Notes: generated by a model from the letters alone, not told the origin. A DNA stretch of 64,000 nt from Tamarix chinensis (GCA_030549775.1 CM060174.1:41583086-41647085); one strand, 5' to 3'; shown: positions 1 to 12,797, numbered from the stretch's first letter. Made by a program: numbers and translations.

Positions 1-589
1 TTCTAGAAATTATATATTCATGCCAACATGTAATATCAAGCTTAAAGAGTTTTATAACATGAAAGTTTTATCATAAACCATTTTAGATGTAAAAATAACT
101 TACTTGATGTAGGTAAAACATTTTTTAAACAAGAACACTCAACTTTCAAAACCTTAAAAACAAAAAGTTTAACTTAGAAATTTATGAATAAATCTTTCAA
201 ATATGAAATTTAAATAGAAGAGAAAGAATAAACATACCATACCTAAGGAAAAACTAAAGGTAATTTCAATTAAACCCCTCAACCTTTTTCCTAAATACTA
301 CTCTTTCTTATTTCACAACTTAAAATAAGAACGATCTAGAGAAGGGATCAAAAGAGTAAGAGAAATTTGACTATAGGGCTTGAAGCGAAAAAGGGAGAAG
401 ATAAATGCTAGAGAGTTAAGCATTTCGGTGGCCAAAAGAAATGTGAATAAAAGGGGAAATTATGGCTATTTATATAGCCAATAAAATGATACAAATCAAA
501 AATGTGGTTGGAGAAAAACCAAAAACCGTAATTATTACCATTTGAATTCGAGTTAAATGAATAGATTTTGTACAAGATATGTTGACCAA
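1..589. other. AT-rich stretch, no gene recognised
   Basis: No frame here resembles a known protein. A TATA-like stretch (TTTATATAG, about 468-477) precedes the LINE tail, but nothing downstream on the plus strand looks like a transcript. It is probably flanking repeat DNA into which the LINE inserted. I could not match it confidently to the LTR remnant on the other side of the LINE. Confidence 0.4.
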
Positions 590-592
590 CCC

Positions 593-3500
593 TTAATATA
601 CAATACTATCAAGTAGTGACAACAACCTAGCATATTTATAATACATGCATAGGTGTACCATTCTCCTAGTTACATTCAAAATAATTGCTCTTAAAATAGT
701 GGAGTTATGCCAAGAACAATTCTTAAACAATCTAAGGTTTCTCTGATGCCATATAGTAGCAATGTAGGAAATAAACAAAGCCCCCAAAACTTGCTTTGTG
801 AGAGGGTTCTATCTGGATCTCATCAATAAGGCATTTACTTCTTGATCCCAACTACGAATATCATCACTTCTCCCTATAGTAGCCCGAATCTTATGCTAAA
901 ATATGGAAGTGAGAGGAAAGAAAGGGAAGAGGTGATCCCAAGTCTCCAAGTGCTGATGGAAAAAGGCACAAGTTCCATCCACATCCATGCCAAACTCTAA
1001 TAATCTATCTTTGGTGAGAATCCTGTTCCCGAGTGCAAGCCAAGCTGGAGACCGAAGCCTTGGAACAGATAAAGAATTCCAAACTAGTGTCGTCCATCTC
1101 TTCCTCTCATGTCTGATGGGTTTAAATGCATAAGCATCTTTAATACTAAAAGAGTCAATGTTTCTAGCCACACAATTCTGGACATAAGCTTGTAAAACAG
1201 GTCTAGTTTGTACAATTTTTTGAAAAATCCAAGACGTATAAGAAGTGGGAATAAAATCCCACAAAGAAGTATGCTTAAGGTAAATGGCATGCATCCACTT
1301 AACCCAAAGTGTATCCTTCTTAGCACTAAGGTTCAAAAGTATCTTTTCCAGTGCACATGTATTCCATAAGCCAAGATCTAGGAGGCCAAGTCCCCCCTCA
1401 ACAGTTGAGTAGCAAAGTTGATCCTAGAAAATAAGAGCACACTTCCTAACACTTAGCTTCCCAGACCATAATAGGTTCCTATAGAGGCTAATAAATTGCT
1501 GCACAATTTTCTTAGGCAATAAAAGGAGCTGACTTAAATATAACTGAATACTGAAAAGAACTGATTTAATGAGTTATAGTTGGCCAGCATAAGAAAGATA
1601 AATGGTACTCCTATGCCTAAGTCTAGTAGTGACTTTATCCAATAAAGGTTGCAAATGCCAAGTAGAGATCCTTGCTGAAGATAAAGGAAGCCCCAAATAG
1701 GTTATAGGGAAGGAACCTATAAGAAATCCTAGCTGAGAAATAATGGATGATCGAACCGCTTCAAGCACCCCTCAAAAATACACACTACACTTCATAGGAT
1801 TAAGAATGAGACCAGAAAAAGCAAAGAACTAAGTGATAGTGTCCATTAAACATGAGACACTCTAGAGATCACCCTTACAAAATAGTAGCAGATCATCAGC
1901 AAAATTGATGTTGATAAGCTTCATTGCTTTGCATCGAGGATGACCATGAAACCTTGGATTAGAACATCATTTCTTTAAGCTTGAACTAAAATAGTCCATG
2001 ACCAACACAAAAAGGTAAGGAGATAGAGGGTCTCCTTGCCTCAAACCCCTCTTACTAGGAAAAGGAGGTGTTAACACACCATTTAGGCTCAAAGAGTAAG
2101 AAATAATAGTCAAACATGCCATTACTAGTTTAATAAAATGGTGGGGAAAGCCATAAAGAAGAAAAACACTCTGCACAAAATTCCAATTCACGATGTCATA
2201 AGCTTTTTGAAGATCAATTTTAAGCATGTACCGAGGAGAAATTCCCCGGGTATTATACTTCCTCACAAACTAATGAGCCAAGATAATATTTTCTCCAATA
2301 CTTCTACCTTTGATGAACACATTTTGTGAAGCATCAATGATTGTAGGCATAATATTATGTATTCTCTACATGAGGATTTGGGAAATGGTTTTATAGAGTA
2401 TGGTGCAACAAGTAATGGATCGAAATTCAGTAACCCTATGAGTATTAGGATTCTTTGGAATAAGTGTTAAGGAAGTGACATTCACTTTTGTAGGTAAGAA
2501 AACAGTTGCAAAGAACTCTCTTATAGGCGAAAGTAGTTCATCTTCAACAATGTGCCAGCTCTTTTTATAAAAACCAGCAGAATAACCATCAACCCCAGGA
2601 GCTTTTGTATCTCTAATAGAGAACACAATAGCTTTGACTTCATCCTTTGTAACCAGTGCAGTAAGAGGCATATGTTGATCCACTTCAGCCTATGCTCAAT
2701 GACAGATTGATCCATATCCCCCAACATAGTGGACTTAGTACCCAAGAGTTACTTATAATAAGAAACAAAAGCATCCTGAATGTTTTGAGCCTCCCTAATC
2801 TCCTTGTTAGTTGAATCAAGAAGAAAAGCCACTAACTTCCTCTGATGCCTTTCCTTTACCTTAGTAAAGAAAAAATTGTGATTTGAGTGACCAAAGTGAA
2901 GCCATTGCACACAAGCTTTGTGCCTCAAAAACATCTCCTCACAATGAAGAAGATGGTGATAATAATGCTCCTTAAGACATAGTTGATCCTCTAAGTAGCA
3001 TCAGAAGGATTTATAAAAACTTATTCCTCAATTGCAGCCACTTCCTTATGTGCAACTTCAACTTTATAGGAAATAGAACCATACTTCTCCTTGTTAAGCT
3101 TCTTCAAGGCATGCTTCAAGAGAGTTAACCTTTGAGAAAATCGTAATAAGATATTAACCCACAGTTTAAGGTTCCATAATCTTTGAACTAAAGGGAGAAA
3201 CTCTTCATCTTCAGTCCAGAACTAGAAGAACCTAAAAGGTTTATGTCCAAGATTGATAAGAACATACAAATGAATGACTACTGGCCTATGATTAGAAACT
3301 AATGGGCTAAGGAATTCAACCAATGAGTGAGGGAAAGTTGTTAACCAATGTAGATTAACCAGAGCTCTATCTAACTTGCATAAGACCTCTTCATCACCAT
3401 TACTTCAACTGGACCAAGTGAAGAAACAACCTTGGCCTTTAAGATCAGATAGACCAAGGTCCAAACAACATTATGTAAATTCTTGTATATCAGATGTTTA

Positions 3501-4004
3501 AGGAAGCTAACCTTGAATTTTTGCAGTAGTAGACATGACCACATTAAAATCTCCCAATAAGATCCATGGTTCATCAAAAGGGTTGTGATTCCTAAGAAAA
3601 TTCCATAAACCTCTATGTTCTGCACCCCCATTATGTGCATAAAAAAAACCAACATAAAAAATCATAGAAGACTGCCAATTAGTAGTTTTATAGAGGATAG
3701 CTTGGTCACACATGAGGGAGGAAGAGATCATCCAAACTGCAGGATCCCAAACTACCCAAATCATTCCATTTGAATTATGCATATAGTTATTTATAGCACT
3801 CCAGCCTCTTCTAAACTTATTCAACACGCATAAAAATTTGTGCTCTTTAACTCTAGTTTCTAAAAAACTAACTAAGGAAATATTATTAGAATCATAAAAA
3901 TGACTGAATTCCTTGTGCATGGAAGCCTTATTTAAACCTCTAACATTCCAAGAACTAAACATTCCAACCAAGGTCAAGAAGAGGAAGCTCCTCACCTTCA
4001 ACAT
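593..4004 (-). pseudogene. LINE ORF2 (endonuclease-reverse transcriptase), broken
   Basis: ORF2 nicks target DNA and copies the LINE RNA there. The N-terminal endonuclease (4004-3507) shows SWNVRGLN, the catalytic-type ETRVKE and the GDFN motif at about 3525-3560. After several frameshifts the RT is seen in pieces: IRDTKAPGVDGYSAGFY (2683-2366), the palm segment with LKIDLQKAYD and GLRQGDPLSPYLF (2266-1967), and the catalytic FADD box at 1892-1903. A further RT piece, GSFPITYLGLPLS, lies at 1768-1574. The zinc-binding RT-associated domain is at 1336-896, and the C-terminal IWHQRNLRLF tail at 787-593. Domain order is canonical. Multiple stops make it a pseudogene. Confidence 0.88.
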
Positions 4005-4215
4005 TTATCCTCCAAACTTTGTCTCTTGGAGCAATAGGAGTCATAAATGGTAAATCCTAGTTAGCACACTGAACAACTCTTTATCTTGTCATCCTTGGTT
4101 TAGATGGAGGAAAATGAATTCTCTTTTCTTCACTTAGTTTCTTTGAACTCTTCCCAACTGGGTATTCCTTAGTCACCATAGCAGGAGATACAGCAGGAAC
4201 AATCGGAATAGAACT

Positions 4216-5443
4216 AGGACCTACTTATTATGAAGTACCATCAGTGCTTTGTGTCTTTATAGCATCACCCAAAGATGTATCAACTGAAGTATCTGGATGA
4301 TGCCTCTCCTCACTTGCAATAACTTTCCCTTTTCTATGATCACACACCATTACCCACTCCCCACCTATCTCCTTATTGTCTTTTGTAATAGGTCTATATT
4401 TCCTATAGCTTTTGATCTCATGACCAAAAATATCACACAATGGATAATAGACATGCTTCCAATCATATTCAACCCATTGCACAACTTCCACCCCCTCGGG
4501 ATCCAATATAATTAAGGAATCCATAAGAGGCTTCTTGAAATCCACCTCAACCAACACTTTGGGGGAATGAAACTACTTCCCTTGAGACTGTGATAGCATT
4601 AGTGCACACAAGATTACCCATATTACTTGCACTCCTACTCAAAGAGTTTTGTGCCAAGTATTCAAGAGGTAGATTAGGAAATTTAATCCATAATGGTATA
4701 ATTTGCATCTCATCCGGATTAAATTTCATTGTCCTATGCCACACTTTCAACACAAAAGGCCTATTGAAGAACGTCCAATGTTGTCATATGATGAAGTTAG
4801 CATCCTCATGAGATTCAAATTTAAATAGAAAATAGTCGGATGCATGCAACATAACTTGTGGCAGGTTAACTCCTTTCCAATGCGTGCAAACATAGCCACA
4901 TATTTTATGATAGGTAGGAGAATCACCAAAAACATATCCTACCAACGTATTCACCCATTGTTCCACCTCATTATCTTCGTCCTTTTTAGATAGCTTTACA
5001 GTTATCACCCCCTTCTCAAAGGAAGGGGTCAGGAAAGACAGGGGTCCATGTTTAGGGTTATGATTACCGGTGAGAATATCCCTCCATGTCGTGGCTTCAG
5101 GAGGCAAAGAAGGTTAAAGGTGATCCCAGATAGATGACTTGGCCTCTGGATCAGATTTCAAGTAGTTAATCTTAGGCGTAACTTCTACATGGTCATTTTT
5201 AGGGCCATTAAAATCATTGATGATAGTTTCTGGATGCCTATCAACTCCTATATCATTAACTACAATGTCAATCAAATCCATCTCAGGAGGTAATGATGAA
5301 ACCTCCCATTGCGCTGTATCCACTTCTTGAATACCAGTTTCCTTACGTAGATCAACTTCAGTCAAATCCTTCAAACTAACATTCTTTGCTAGTGACCACA
5401 ACTTAGTAGTGGAAATCGGCGTAGATTTCTTCTTCTTCACCAT
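4216..5443 (-). pseudogene. LINE ORF1 (DUF4283-like RNA-binding protein), broken
   Basis: ORF1 proteins of plant L1 elements bind the element RNA. The frame starts at 5443 with a lysine-rich MVKKKKS and stops near 5114. It continues in a second frame (5107-4784) with the DUF4283-like segment, including TWRDILTGN and the VEQWVNTLVGYVFGDSP region. A third piece (4753-4547) has the typical IPLWIKFPNLPLEYL motif. The last piece (4557-4228) carries a ruined zinc knuckle, YPLCDIFGHEIKSYRKY, with at least one cysteine replaced by serine. At least two frameshifts and an internal stop separate the pieces. The order matches intact plant L1 ORF1, and ORF2 begins about 200 bp downstream. Identity is firm; exact joins are not. 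Confidence 0.82.
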
Positions 5444-5499
5444 CTACACAAGTATGGCTCGCTCAACCCTAGGAGAGAGGAGAGAGTCCTATTTTGTGA

Positions 5500-6900
5500 T
5501 AAATGAGTCAACTTAGTTTCTTTTTGGAAAGGGATTGAAATTTGAATAAAATTTTGAATTTATAGGGTAGCTGTTGATTAATTATTCAAATCAATTGAAT
5601 AGTATGCTTAAGAAAGTATAATCCTACTTTGCAATAAACCAGTCAAGTTTTTTGTCCTAACCCATCAGTTTGTTATCCTGTGATTTTAAATCATTTTCTA
5701 TTTTAGCTTGGAGTTGCTTTCTAATGTTTATGAAAACATCTAGTTAGAATCTATTTATACAAATAAATATATTTTAACGCATTGGGACTTTTATTTACAC
5801 TATTTAGATTATTCTAGGACTTTATTAGGCTAAAATCATCCCTAAAAGCATTTTTGTGCTATTTCACAGCTTCTCTCCTTTACCCTCATATTCCTCAATC
5901 AACTAGTAACTATAATTTTGTGTTTGATTTTCTACACTTGCTTCCCTAACTTACTAATCCTATTCGATATCTCTTCATAATTACACTCTATAACCCTTAC
6001 CTCATCATATATTTGTATTATAATTTATTGCCCATACCCAACTAAGTCAATCATTTCTCTATCCCAATAGAGGATGTCAACCAGATACTCTTTGTACACC
6101 CTATTCCTGATTCATTTTTACTCCTTACCATCTGCGTTATCTAGTTCTCTTCCTTCCTATGTGGAAAGTAATTTCTATGCAGTGAGTATTTCTCCATTTT
6201 TCTCCCATCTCTTTTTTTTGCTAGAAATAGAGGATTTCCTCTTGTATTCTTCATTTTTTAATTAATTATTATCTTTTCTCCTATTCCTATTATTAGCATT
6301 AACTCTTCCTTGTTACTCTTAAGTAAAAAAGGATTAAGGTTTTGAGAAAGGTTGAATATGATTCATTGTGAGAACAAATGGTTTATTTGATGAACGAGAT
6401 GATTGGTTCCCATGAATAATTGATCAATTTGCTAAACCTATCAACCAATTACTTTCTAAATAACATGGTTTGGTCTCTTCTTAGACCATTTGGCTAGTTT
6501 GGAAAAACCACTTAATTAGTTCCTCTAAACAGTTAATGAAGGTACCAACAAGCTGATGAGTTTTCCTAATTTATTTTTATCTCATACCTAGTACGACCAA
6601 GCAAGTTGACTAGATCGAGTGGTCGATAGATTTATCCACCTGAGTTTGCCATGCTTGCTTGATAATATGATCTTATTCTTTCCATGTAATTGCAATATTT
6701 TAATCATGATTTCAACTATACCTAATTAGCATATAATCAGTATGAAAATGATAATATTAAAGTCTCTTATTTGGTTATGTTTGGTGTTCCTTTTAAGGAC
6801 CTAATTTGGTGGCTTGTACTCCTTGGTTGGTGTTTTTTGTCAATGTTTAAGGCACTAAACTATATTGATCTTTGGAATTGAATAATGGAATCGTAGAGGC
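5500..6900 (+). repeat. Remnant of a G1-family Gypsy LTR, internally deleted
   Basis: Several blocks align by eye with the 5' LTR of the element starting at 6981. The 5570-5620 block (GATTAATT ... AGTATGCTTAAGAAA) matches 7100-7145. The 5700-5900 block matches 7240-7420. GAGAAAGGTTGAATAT near 6340 matches about 7880. The 6370-6560 block, with the paired ACCAAT/ATTGGT-type words, matches about 8570-8790. A unit resembling the 55-bp repeat is present at about 6795-6850. The order is kept but spacing is shorter, so this is an older, deleted copy of the same LTR. No protein-coding frame is credible; the short hydrophobic ORF near 6074-6265 is chance. Confidence 0.6.
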
Positions 6901-9050
6901 CTTCATTATATGCATACTTAGCAGTTAGTCATCTTTTGTGGCCTTTAATAAAGGCACCCAAGTGTAGTGGATGTTGAAGATGTAATACCCCATCCTCAAA
7001 TCCTTCAAAATGTATTAAAAAATATGTTGGTATTAACAGTATTAGTTTTAGTTTTGTATTGGTCTTGAAAATCTTCTAGAAATGTAAATTTTAGCCATAC
7101 TGATTAATTGGTTTGCCTAATCGATCAACTAGTATGCTAAAAAATTGATTATTTTTTTCTTAACAAATTAGAATATTAGTTTTCCCAAAGCAATTGACTA
7201 GTTATCTTGAGATTTCATATGCATCTCTAATTTTAATTTGAATTCCTTTCTAGTATTTATAAAAATTTTTAAATAGAGTTTATTTGTGCTAAGAAACATA
7301 TTTTGGTGCTTTGGGATTATTTTCACTTTATTTTGATCATTCTATGATTTTATTTAGTTAAATTTTTCTAAAAAGGAATTTTGAGACATACCTTAACTTC
7401 TCTCATGTCCCTCAACTATCCCTCTCTCCTCTGGTAGATAAGATGTGTGGTTGACTTGGTGCGCTCATTCCTTGACTCAAAAACCTATTTCCATGTCCCT
7501 TCTAGAGTGCACTCAACTCGCCATCTTTGATCAAGTTAGCCTTCACCTCTTGGTTGCTTATGCTCAACTCTCTTGTGAACCTTACAAGTCTCATGCCACT
7601 CTCCCTTGTGAATGTCAACCAGCCTCACCTCTATAACCTCCATTCCTTATTCATTTTCATTCCTTACCTTTTATTCTTTCTCTATTATCCTTTTTACTAG
7701 TGGAAAATTTTTGTAAGGGTTGAGCATTCCTTCATTCTTTGCTTTCTCCTCTATATAAAGGAAATTAGAAGCTTGCTCTAGTTTTCTCCCTTATTTTTTT
7801 GAACATTATCTCCCATTTCTCTTCTTCTAACATTGGCTTTGGTTCTCCTTTATTTCTTTTAAGCAAGGATGAATTAAGGATTGAGAAAGGTTGAATATTT
7901 TAGTTCTTATCCTTTGGCATCCTATTTCTAAGAAAAGGATGGATTGTGTTTTATTCATCTTCTTTTTCTTTTGATTTTCTTTGATTGTAATGAATTTTTG
8001 GAAGGGTATTTTAATTCTTTCAACTTTGATACTCTTAGTAATTGAGGTCTTACTAGGTAGACATCAAGTAAGGGATTTTATGCTAGAAGAATTGCTTCAA
8101 GATAAGCCATTGTTATCTTTAACGTGAATGGGACTCTGTTGCTTATTGGGGTTCCACATGTTTACTATGTTTTGTGTGATCATGGTCTACTTGTGTTATA
8201 GAATCTGAGCATGTGATATAACTTTTTCCTATTATTAGCATTATTTTTTCCCTTAATTTTTATGCATGAGTTTGCTATTTGAGCATATGGTATAATTTCT
8301 TCCTATAGTTGGTGTTGTCAGGTTTCTATAAATTTTAAATATGACTTGGCCATTTAATAATGATTCATTTAAATACCTACATCATTATGTAGACTTGTAA
8401 TTTTTTGTATGGGGCAGGCCATTTTATGTGTTTTTTTACATAGGAGTATGCTAGGGTTAATATGGTATAGTTTGGTAAATTTGGTTGTGCATTGCAAGTC
8501 TAAATAATGTTTTACCTATACCATTCAATCAGTATGTTGAACCCATTAACTAGTTGTGTGAGAAGACATATGGTTTGGAAATTTAGATTGATCAGTCAAG
8601 AGATCAGGTGATTAGTATTATAAACAAGTAGAAATGGTTTTTATGAACAATCAATTAATCAATTTGTTGAATATATTCATTAGTGACTTTACAAAATAAA
8701 TTGGTCTGGTCTCTACTCAGACCAATCGACCAGTTGAACAAAACCCATCAAATGATTCCTATGAATAGTTAGTTAGTGAGACCAACAAGTTAGCTAGCCC
8801 TCTAGTTTTACTTTGGTTCAGGTTTGGTAATACCAGACTAGTCAATAGGTCATAGGGATTGATTGACTAATCTAACTATATGCTGCCTTTTTCGGTTGCT
8901 AATTATATTAGTAATATGGGTCTTTTGTGTTAATACCTCCATTTAATTACGACATTCAAATCATGATTTTAAATATGATTGTTGAGGATTTAATAAGAAT
9001 CATAATAGTGATATTTGGGACTTGAATTGGTTAAGTTTTATATTGTCTCT

Positions 9051-9275
9051 AAACACCTAATCGGTGGATTTTATTCTTTGTGATGTATTTGGTGTTATCA
9101 CTTAGAAACACCTAATTTTGTTAATCATGGAATTTATTTGTGTTTAGTGTTTCAACATGGAAACACACAATTGATGGCTTTTATGCCCTGTGATGTGTTT
9201 AGTGTTATCACGTGGAAAAATCCAATTAGTTATTGTGGATTTTATATATGATTTGAAATATCATTTGGAAATGTG
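9051..9275 (+). repeat. Tandem array of a ~55 bp unit in the G1 LTR
   Basis: Units begin with AAACACCTAAT-like words at 9051, 9105, 9161, 9216 and 9269, giving periods of 54, 56, 55 and 53 bp. Each unit then carries a TGGATTTTAT-like word, a TTTGGTGTTATCA-like word and a CATGG/CGTGG end. A single related unit survives in the older LTR copy near 6795-6850. Confidence 0.75.
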
Positions 9276-9639
9276 TAATAATGGAATAAGATTTTGTTCA
9301 AGCCTTTTTCCATGACTCTTGAGTTTCTTGATCGGAATTTAGAGGGTAGATCACCCTATGCTTTATATTTTTTTACTCAATACCTATTTTCTTCCTTATT
9401 GTGTCAAGATCAATAGGGGTAAGTGCATATCATTGAGATATTATATTAAACTATGGTATTCTAGCATGGCATCAGTGTCCAATATCGGTAGGTGAGGTGT
9501 CCCATGTATAAGCCCCATGCTAGTTCCTATTTTCCATTGCTTATGTGGGTCTAGTATCCTAAATTTTTTAGCCCTCGTGGTGGAGATATTTAAGATATGG
9601 TGGTTGATGCATCCCAGTACATGTCCCCTTGATGTACTT

Positions 9640-9890
9640 TGACCACATGTGGTAGGTGTGGTATCTTGATTTGTGTTAACTTTCTTCGTAAGCGCACTCG
9701 ATGCATGCTGGGTGTGGTATCCTTGGGGTAAAGCTCCTTTTATGTATAACGACCTTGTGCATTGGGTATGGTATCTTAGCCTTTTAGCCCTCGCACTAGG
9801 TGCACTTGATGTATGGTGGGTATGGTATCCTTGGAGAGAAAGCCCTTTGATTTAATCCTAACCCCATGTGGTGGGTGTGCTATCCCATTG
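9640..9890 (+). repeat. Degenerate minisatellite, GGTGGGTGTGGTATCC core
   Basis: The core, close to GGGTGTGGTATCCTTGG, recurs near 9652, 9708, 9760, 9815 and 9875, about every 52-60 bp. Cores are preceded by ATGTGGT or ATGCTGG and often followed by AAAGC. More diverged members probably extend back to about 9480. A short plus-strand ORF over it simply reads the repeat (Trp/Val/Tyr-rich) and is not a gene. Confidence 0.65.
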
Positions 9891-10720
9891 TGATTATTTT
9901 TGCTACAGTGAATTTCATTCATGGTGAAGAACTAAGTGTTTGAATAAACTATCTTATTATCTAGAAACTATGTGATCACTAAAGGAAAAATTCTAATATG
10001 GTTTATATTCTAAGGATTGCAATTCATTTATCATATTGATATCCTTCCATGATTTCTATGTAAATATGTTTTGTTATATTATTACCATGAGAAAAATTGT
10101 TACTTCGTATTTGTATGTTTATCAACAAGCTACTATATGACTTCAATGTGTTGTATGAGACTTACTATATTTTTGATAGTATATTTTACTAGTATTTCAC
10201 TATACTGATATTACACTTGTATTGTCACTATGATGATCTGACTTCTATTTCATAGAGCATAGGACAATTTTTCGGGATATGACTCTTAATAAGAGTATGT
10301 TGCGGGTGATGACATAGGCCATTAGCAGGCAATTTCTTGGGGTCAGAGATTCATGTTTATGCTTAAGAGCTAGGCTAATTGGTTAGATATGTTTTACCCA
10401 TTCCATTCAAAAGTTTTTATTCTTCCAGTCATTTAAAAACATGGCTAAATTTCCTATATTTGGATTTGTAAACTAGTATACTCTCTTTATCTATATTATT
10501 GTTTGCGCCTTTATTAACTTATATTGTTGCATAAATATTAAGAGCCTTCATCTTATCTTTTGTTGTTCCATTTTTCCTTACACCAGGCATAGGCTCGGTG
10601 AGGATCACAACTCTCTAATGGTTCATGTTGTTGTAACATCCCTCTATTCTATATTACAAATGCTTCTACATTATCTTCACAATGAAATTTTCTTGTTCAA
10701 ATATTAGGGGTGTTAGAAGT

Positions 10721-10733
10721 TGGTATCAGAGGC
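10721..10733 (+). other. Primer binding site of G1 (tRNA-iMet type)
   Basis: TGGTATCAGAGGC differs by one base from the usual plant TGGTATCAGAGCC start. It sits four bases after the 5' LTR end, where minus-strand cDNA synthesis would begin. Confidence 0.85.
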
Positions 10734-10944
10734 TATTGTTTAAATCTTAAAGGTGTTTTGGGAAAACCAATTTCCTTGGTTTCATCCAAACTTATAGAAT
10801 CTTGTCAGTATGAAGGTGAGCATTAGTTTGGGTTGGGATTTTTCCTTAATTTATATGATAGGACTAGCTTATTACCATATGTGCAATGTGCTCATTGTAG
10901 GTGTAATAATTTCATAGCTAATAGTCGATCCTTTTCTAATGCCA

Positions 10945-11340
10945 TTTAGTATTCTAGGGTATTAATGGCTTTGAATTTGCAATTGAAGCATTTCTTAGAT
11001 ATGGTTGGAGCCTTCATGAGCTGCGAATTCAAAGTGAGGAGGCATAACAGTTGTTAAAGCACTCTCCTATTTTAATGTCACCATAAAAGGATTAGGTTCT
11101 TAGGGCTAACCTTCATTGTCCTTTGGTCTTCAAGGGTCAAGAGGACCTTGATGTGTTGGAGTGTTAATTGAGGGACTTTGAGAAGATCTTTATTGCTAGT
11201 GTTTGCTCAAAGATTAGATAGGTGGACATTGTGGTATTCCATTAGGAGGATCATGCTGATGAATGGTACATACCGGTAGGAGACCTTTGTCATGATCCTG
11301 AGGATTCATTTCTACCCTACTTGCATAAGGATGGAAAAAT
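10945..11340 (+). pseudogene. G1 gag, N-terminal part, interrupted
   Basis: Translation of this stretch recovers the core of a plant Gypsy gag (retrotransposon gag domain). FKGQEDLDVLEC is followed, after a stop, by LRDFEKIFIASVC and then, after another stop, by EDHADEWY. This corresponds to the family pattern in which a WLRDFEKIF-type helix precedes a segment ending in a Trp-containing ADEWY/AxxWW motif. Premature TAA and TAG codons lie at Gln/Trp-like positions. The frame is cut at about 11362 by element G2 and resumes near 19060. Confidence 0.7.
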
Positions 11341-11362
11341 ATAGTGAATTTATGGTGTTACG

Positions 11363-12770
11363 TGATACATTGAATTTTTTTCCATGTTTTTACCATGCTT
11401 TCCTACACTTTTGTTATCTTATTTAGCCTTGTGTTTGCGTTATTCTTTTCATGATAGTGGATTTCAGGAAATTCTTGCACAAACATAAGGATTCGATTGA
11501 ATGTTGCATGGAATCATGAGAATAATCAATTATGGAGGGCCTTGAATGAAGAAAATCAACCTTACATATCATTAGAGAAGTAAAGAGGGACAAATAATCA
11601 AAAATAGAAGCAAATAAAGCAAGACAAAGAAGATTTAGGTGTTGTACAACCAGCCAGTGAAGCCTTGGACACCCGTTGTAGCCTACTACCTTACCTGTCG
11701 AGAAGATAAAAGTTTCATGGCCAAATCATGTAGCTTTGCACAACTATGCAACTGTTGACCAAAGTTGCACAGTAATTGACTAAGAGATGAAAGGCACACT
11801 GCCAGCCAGTGTAGCCTTGCACGGTAGTGAAGTAGATAGTTATTGCCATATTGCACAATTTTTTTCCCATAATCTCCCACTATTTGAGACACATATAAAA
11901 GGGTGGTATAAAAAAGGGGAAGCATGAAAAATTTAGGAGAATGGATGATTCCTTTATAGGATTCTTAAGCAAAAACCAATCCATTGTAATCTATATTTAA
12001 TTTATATGTAATATATGTTCTTCAATCAAGATTTCTAAGGGTGTATTTGGACTCTGCATATCATTAATTTTCTCTTCAATCTACGACTTGATATTTCCAT
12101 CTTTTCATCTCTCCCATTATTTATTAATTCTATCGTATTTGTATCAATTAAATTAATTATCTACATTTTATTCAAATCATGAGTGAGTAATCATCTTTCT
12201 CTAAGATTGAACTAAGCTCTATTTGGTACAAACAATATGATTTTAATTATACATAGTTGTTTTGTATATTAGAAATTAATGATATAGGTGAGATTTGAAA
12301 GAATATATATATATATAGATGTTGATTATGACTGAAAGGTTAAATTTAATATTGGACAATTAATATACGAATGGAAATCCAATTGATCATGAGAGTTTAA
12401 TGCCGTTTAATCTAATCTATTATTCACGAAGATAGTTAATGGATTAGATTAGATACATTCCTCGACCTTGAAAGAGGCTAGTAAATTAAAATTGGCTTAT
12501 TAGTTAGCGTAGTCTTGAACGATACTATGATATATTAATAATTCACTTTTCTGATTACCAAAAATGAGACAAAAATTCAATCCTAGGTTCACATCTATTT
12601 TCCAATCATCTATAATTTATTAGTAAGTTTAATATTTGCTTTCATCTTTCCTTGTATTTCAAATCTAGTTAGCTAAAATAAAAAAATTTGGTAATTTATT
12701 GTGAAGTCCCTACAAATACGACCTTTACATTCTATAACATAGCTATGCGCTCATGAAATAGTGACTATCA
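11363..12770 (+). repeat. 5' LTR of G2 (about 1.4 kb)
   Basis: The proposed start is TGATACATTG and the end is ACTATCA, placed directly before the degraded primer site. The TGATA start resembles the F1 LTRs, which use the same primer type. A Copia-style start was excluded because the downstream gag is Athila-like. No second copy exists in the window to confirm the edges. A minus-strand ORF at 11686-11925 is not family-like. Confidence 0.6.
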
Positions 12771-12776
12771 TGTTTT

Positions 12777-12797
12777 TTGTGTTGTTGCTAGAGACTT
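12777..12797 (+). other. Degraded tRNA-Asp-type primer site of G2
   Basis: TTTGTGTTGTTGCTAGAGA matches the TTTGGCGCCGTTGCCGGGGA site of Athila/Tat elements if several C and G positions have become T and A. The intact version of this site occurs in the window at 23047-23064. Position after the LTR end and before gag is as expected. Confidence 0.65.

Larger units (their letters stand above)
590..5490 (-). mobile_element. L1-type LINE (non-LTR retrotransposon), decayed
   Basis: Read on the minus strand, this is a near full-length plant L1 element. A short pyrimidine-rich leader with a CTCTCTCC-like start (about 5490-5445) is followed by ORF1 with a DUF4283-like domain and a zinc knuckle. ORF2 then carries endonuclease, reverse transcriptase and a C-terminal zinc-binding RT-associated domain. 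Both ORFs are broken by stops and frameshifts, so the copy cannot be autonomous. No poly(T) tract marks the 3' end near position 590 and no target duplication was found, so both edges are approximate. It appears to sit inside a degraded Gypsy LTR, which resumes at about 5500. Confidence 0.88.
6981..10717 (+). repeat. 5' LTR of G1 (about 3.7 kb)
   Basis: It runs from TGTAATACCCC to GGGGTGTTAGA; the terminal CA is mutated to GA. The right end is fixed by the primer site four bases further on. The last 400 bp align with 20765-20965, including GGTTCATGTTG/GGTTCATGTGG followed by TAACATCCC. The LTR contains a 55-bp tandem array (9051-9275), a second minisatellite (about 9640-9890), and many copies of GATTGACTAGT-like words between 7090 and 8890. 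Short ORFs inside, such as 7445-7636 and 9673-9855, have no family resemblance. Confidence 0.78.

Noticed and set aside
3371..3655. 94-codon minus-strand ORF overlapping the LINE endonuclease
   Set aside because: It is in a different frame from the endonuclease motifs and is an overlap shadow.
7445..7636. 63-codon ORF with several Cys and His residues
   Set aside because: It lies inside the G1 LTR, is not preserved in the older LTR copy at 5500-6900, and matches no family.
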